A stretch of 7,025 nt of DNA from an uncultured Bacilli bacterium. Lineage in GTDB: Bacteria; Bacillota_I; Bacilli_A; RFN20; CAG-826. Both the position numbers and the translations under genes were made by a program. This document shows positions 5,947 through 7,025 of this stretch, piece by piece. The DNA is taken from NCBI GenBank assembly GCA_934133115.1, contig CAKPAV010000089.1:1-7025 (forward strand). Reading direction: 5' to 3'. The notes under the pieces are model-generated. The model ran no database searches, was not told where the DNA came from, and saw only the letters and a program-made list of their open reading frames with translations. Positions within the stretch are counted from its first letter, which is position 1; each line of letters starts with the position of its first letter.

Positions 5947-6858
5947 TCAAACATTAATATCTAGTAATTCTAATAATCTTTTAAATGCATCTTGTCCATC
6001 AAGGCAAGTATCAATAAGCCATCCTTTTTCATCTTTCCAATTAGCAAGGCCACGATAATAAAAAGATTTTTTTGAATCTTCAATAATAAATGGAATTATG
6101 TTAAATCTTAAACATTCTTTTAAAGCAATAAGTCTACCAACTCTTCCATTTCCATCTTGAAATGGGTGGATATATTCGAAATTAGCGTGAAATTCAATAA
6201 TATCTTCAATACTAATATTCTTTTTTGATAAATAATTATTTAATAATTTCTTCATTTCATTAGCTACTTCACTTGGGCGACATGTAATTTTTCCACCAAC
6301 CACATTAGATCTTTTTTTATAATCACCTATCATAAACCAATCAAAATTAGAGTCATTTGTTCCTTGTTTCAAAAGTAAATGAATATGTTTGATGATTTCT
6401 TCACTTAATGGTTCCATAGCAACATCAATTATATAGTCAATTGCCCTAAAGTGATTACTTGTTTCAATAATATCATCAACCAAAACACCATCATCAGCAT
6501 CAATGGTTCTTGTTTCAAATATTAACCTAGTTTGATCTTCCGTTAATTTTGATCCTTCAATATGATTGGAATTATATGTCATTCTAACTTGTAATTCATG
6601 ATAAAGTCCACCTGATAATTTGATACTTTTTTCTTCTTTTAAAATTTGAAGAATAGGGTTGTCATAAGTAATCGTAAATAGTTCGTCTACTTTACAGTTC
6701 AAAAAATTTGCAATTTTCAAAAGAACCCGATTAGCAACTTTTTCACCTTTTGACATTTTAGCAATAGTTTTTGATGATATTCCTAAATTAATCGTCAAAT
6801 CAGATTTGTTTAATCCTTTATCATTGAGTCTTTTTTCTAATGGTTGATAAGAGTACAT
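5947..6858 (-). CDS. fic: XRE-type HTH fused to Fic domain protein (class II-like AMPylase)
   Basis: This 303-residue protein combines two known domains. Residues about 1-65 form a Cro/C1-type helix-turn-helix of the HTH_26/YozG kind (LNKSDLTINLGISSKTIAKM, then a Lys/Leu-rich helix and LNCKVDELFTI). Residues about 80-300 form a Fic domain with the active loop HPFQDGNGRVGR at 231-242, matching HPFx[D/N]GNGRxxR, with catalytic His231. An S-x-x-x-E-G inhibitory motif lies at 97-102 (SNHIEG) before the core, as in class II Fic proteins, where the Glu blocks productive ATP binding. Known of the family: most such enzymes transfer AMP to protein Ser/Thr/Tyr side chains. The target here is unknown. 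All catalytic residues are intact. The start is supported by AGAGGTG 7 bases upstream. The gene is monocistronic, with its own promoter and terminator and no separate antitoxin gene. DNA-binding autoregulation is inferred. Confidence 0.92.
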   Translation of the reverse strand: MYSYQPLEKRLNDKGLNKSDLTINLGISSKTIAKMSKGEKVANRVLLKIANFLNCKVDELFTITYDNPILQILKEEKSIKLSGGLYHELQVRMTYNSNHIEGSKLTEDQTRLIFETRTIDADDGVLVDDIIETSNHFRAIDYIIDVAMEPLSEEIIKHIHLLLKQGTNDSNFDWFMIGDYKKRSNVVGGKITCRPSEVANEMKKLLNNYLSKKNISIEDIIEFHANFEYIHPFQDGNGRVGRLIALKECLRFNIIPFIIEDSKKSFYYRGLANWKDEKGWLIDTCLDGQDAFKRLLELLDINV

Positions 6859-6874
6859 ATTAATACACCTCTTT

Positions 6875-6949
6875 CTTTACTTATTATGTGTTGTTTTTAT
6901 AAAAAAGTAAAGATTTATTGCATAAAAATCCAAAATAAGTAAAGATTTA
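6875..6949. repeat. Repeated AAGTAAAG elements over the fic promoter, candidate operators
   Basis: The 13-base sequence AAGTAAAGATTTA occurs exactly twice on the plus strand, at 6905-6917 and 6937-6949, 32 bp apart start to start (about three helical turns, so on the same DNA face). A third copy of its core is inverted, TAAGTAAAG read on the minus strand at 6883-6875. The sites cover the fic -35 box, the -10/start region and the upstream flank, as expected for a repressor such as the XRE domain encoded by fic itself. Confidence 0.55.
6883..6911 (-). promoter_or_regulatory. Promoter of fic
   Basis: On the minus strand TTTACT (6911-6906) and CATAAT (6888-6883) are 17 bp apart, predicting initiation near 6876 and an 18-base leader that holds the AGAGGTG ribosome site (6872-6866). 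The -35 box lies inside one copy of a repeated element and the -10/start region overlaps an inverted copy. Confidence 0.6.
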
Positions 6950-6951
6950 AT

Positions 6952-6982
6952 AAAAAAGCCTAGAATTTTATATCCTAAGCTT
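6952..6982 (-). terminator. Intrinsic terminator for a minus-strand gene beyond the window
   Basis: On the minus strand AAGCTTAG (6982-6975) pairs with CTAGGCTT (6963-6956), with one G-U wobble, and is followed by six T (6957-6952). On the plus strand the wobble becomes a C-A mismatch and no T run follows, so it works only for leftward transcription, insulating fic from the gene upstream of it. Confidence 0.65.
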
Positions 6983-6993
6983 ATAAATAAATT

Positions 6994-7025
6994 TTATATA
7001 ATTCGATTGAGTCTATTTACCGCGA
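6994..7025 (-). CDS. Possible C-terminal end of an off-window minus-strand gene
   Basis: Reading leftward from 7023, one frame gives AVNRLNRII followed by TAA at 6996-6994, just 12 bases before a leftward intrinsic terminator. The other two minus-strand frames hit stops within the first 12 bases. Nine codons are too few to identify a product; the case rests on the terminator needing an upstream gene. Confidence 0.35.
   Translation of the reverse strand, partial: AVNRLNRII

Noticed and set aside
1..7025. Mycoplasma-type recoding of TGA as tryptophan
   Set aside because: All complete genes read through at expected length with TGG for Trp, and TGA ends the fic and 4-TM genes. No recoding is needed.
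1..7025. CRISPR array, insertion sequence or riboswitch
   Set aside because: No regularly spaced repeats, transposase-like frame, terminal inverted repeats or structured long leader was seen. The only direct repeats are the short AAGTAAAG elements upstream of fic.

Overview
The window is about 7 kb of strongly AT-rich DNA. It looks like the chromosome of a low-GC Bacillota organism, of the Bacilli / Erysipelotrichia / Mollicutes-relative kind. The support is low GC by eye, purine-rich Shine-Dalgarno sites, consensus sigma-70/SigA promoters with TG-extended -10 boxes, U-tract hairpin terminators, and a PgcA-type phosphoglucomutase. TGA is used only as a stop and tryptophan is TGG, so the code is the standard bacterial one and not the mycoplasma code. 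I cannot place the organism more precisely.

Layout: (1) Bases 1-567, plus strand: the C-terminal part of a Cof-type HAD phosphatase whose beginning lies off the window. (2) Bases 595-5570, minus strand: a tight five-gene operon read in the order RluC-like 23S pseudouridine synthase, 4-TM membrane protein, 3-TM membrane protein, repeat-containing soluble protein, alpha-phosphoglucomutase (pgcA). The gaps are 9 nt, an ATGA overlap, a TAATG overlap and 1 nt, so the genes are almost certainly co-transcribed and partly translationally coupled. A shared hairpin at 555-589 separates this operon from the convergent HAD gene. (3) Bases 5593-5801: a divergent promoter region, then tRNA-Ser(GGA) on the plus strand with an encoded CCA and its own terminator. 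(4) Bases 5846-5964: an apparently orphan plus-strand promoter running into the 3' end of the next gene. (5) Bases 5918-6911: a self-contained fic unit on the minus strand (promoter, gene, terminator) whose protein fuses an N-terminal XRE/Cro-type DNA-binding domain to a Fic AMPylase domain. (6) Bases 6952-7025: a minus-strand terminator and probably the last codons of a gene outside the window.

Two regions deserve attention. One is the XRE-Fic protein with repeated candidate operator sites overlapping its promoter: a toxin-like enzyme that may carry its own repressor domain and its own inhibitory motif. The other is the unrecognised three-gene module (two membrane proteins and a protein built of about 70-residue repeats) placed between a ribosome-modification gene and a sugar-phosphate gene, under a promoter whose spacer and -10 box form a perfect dyad.
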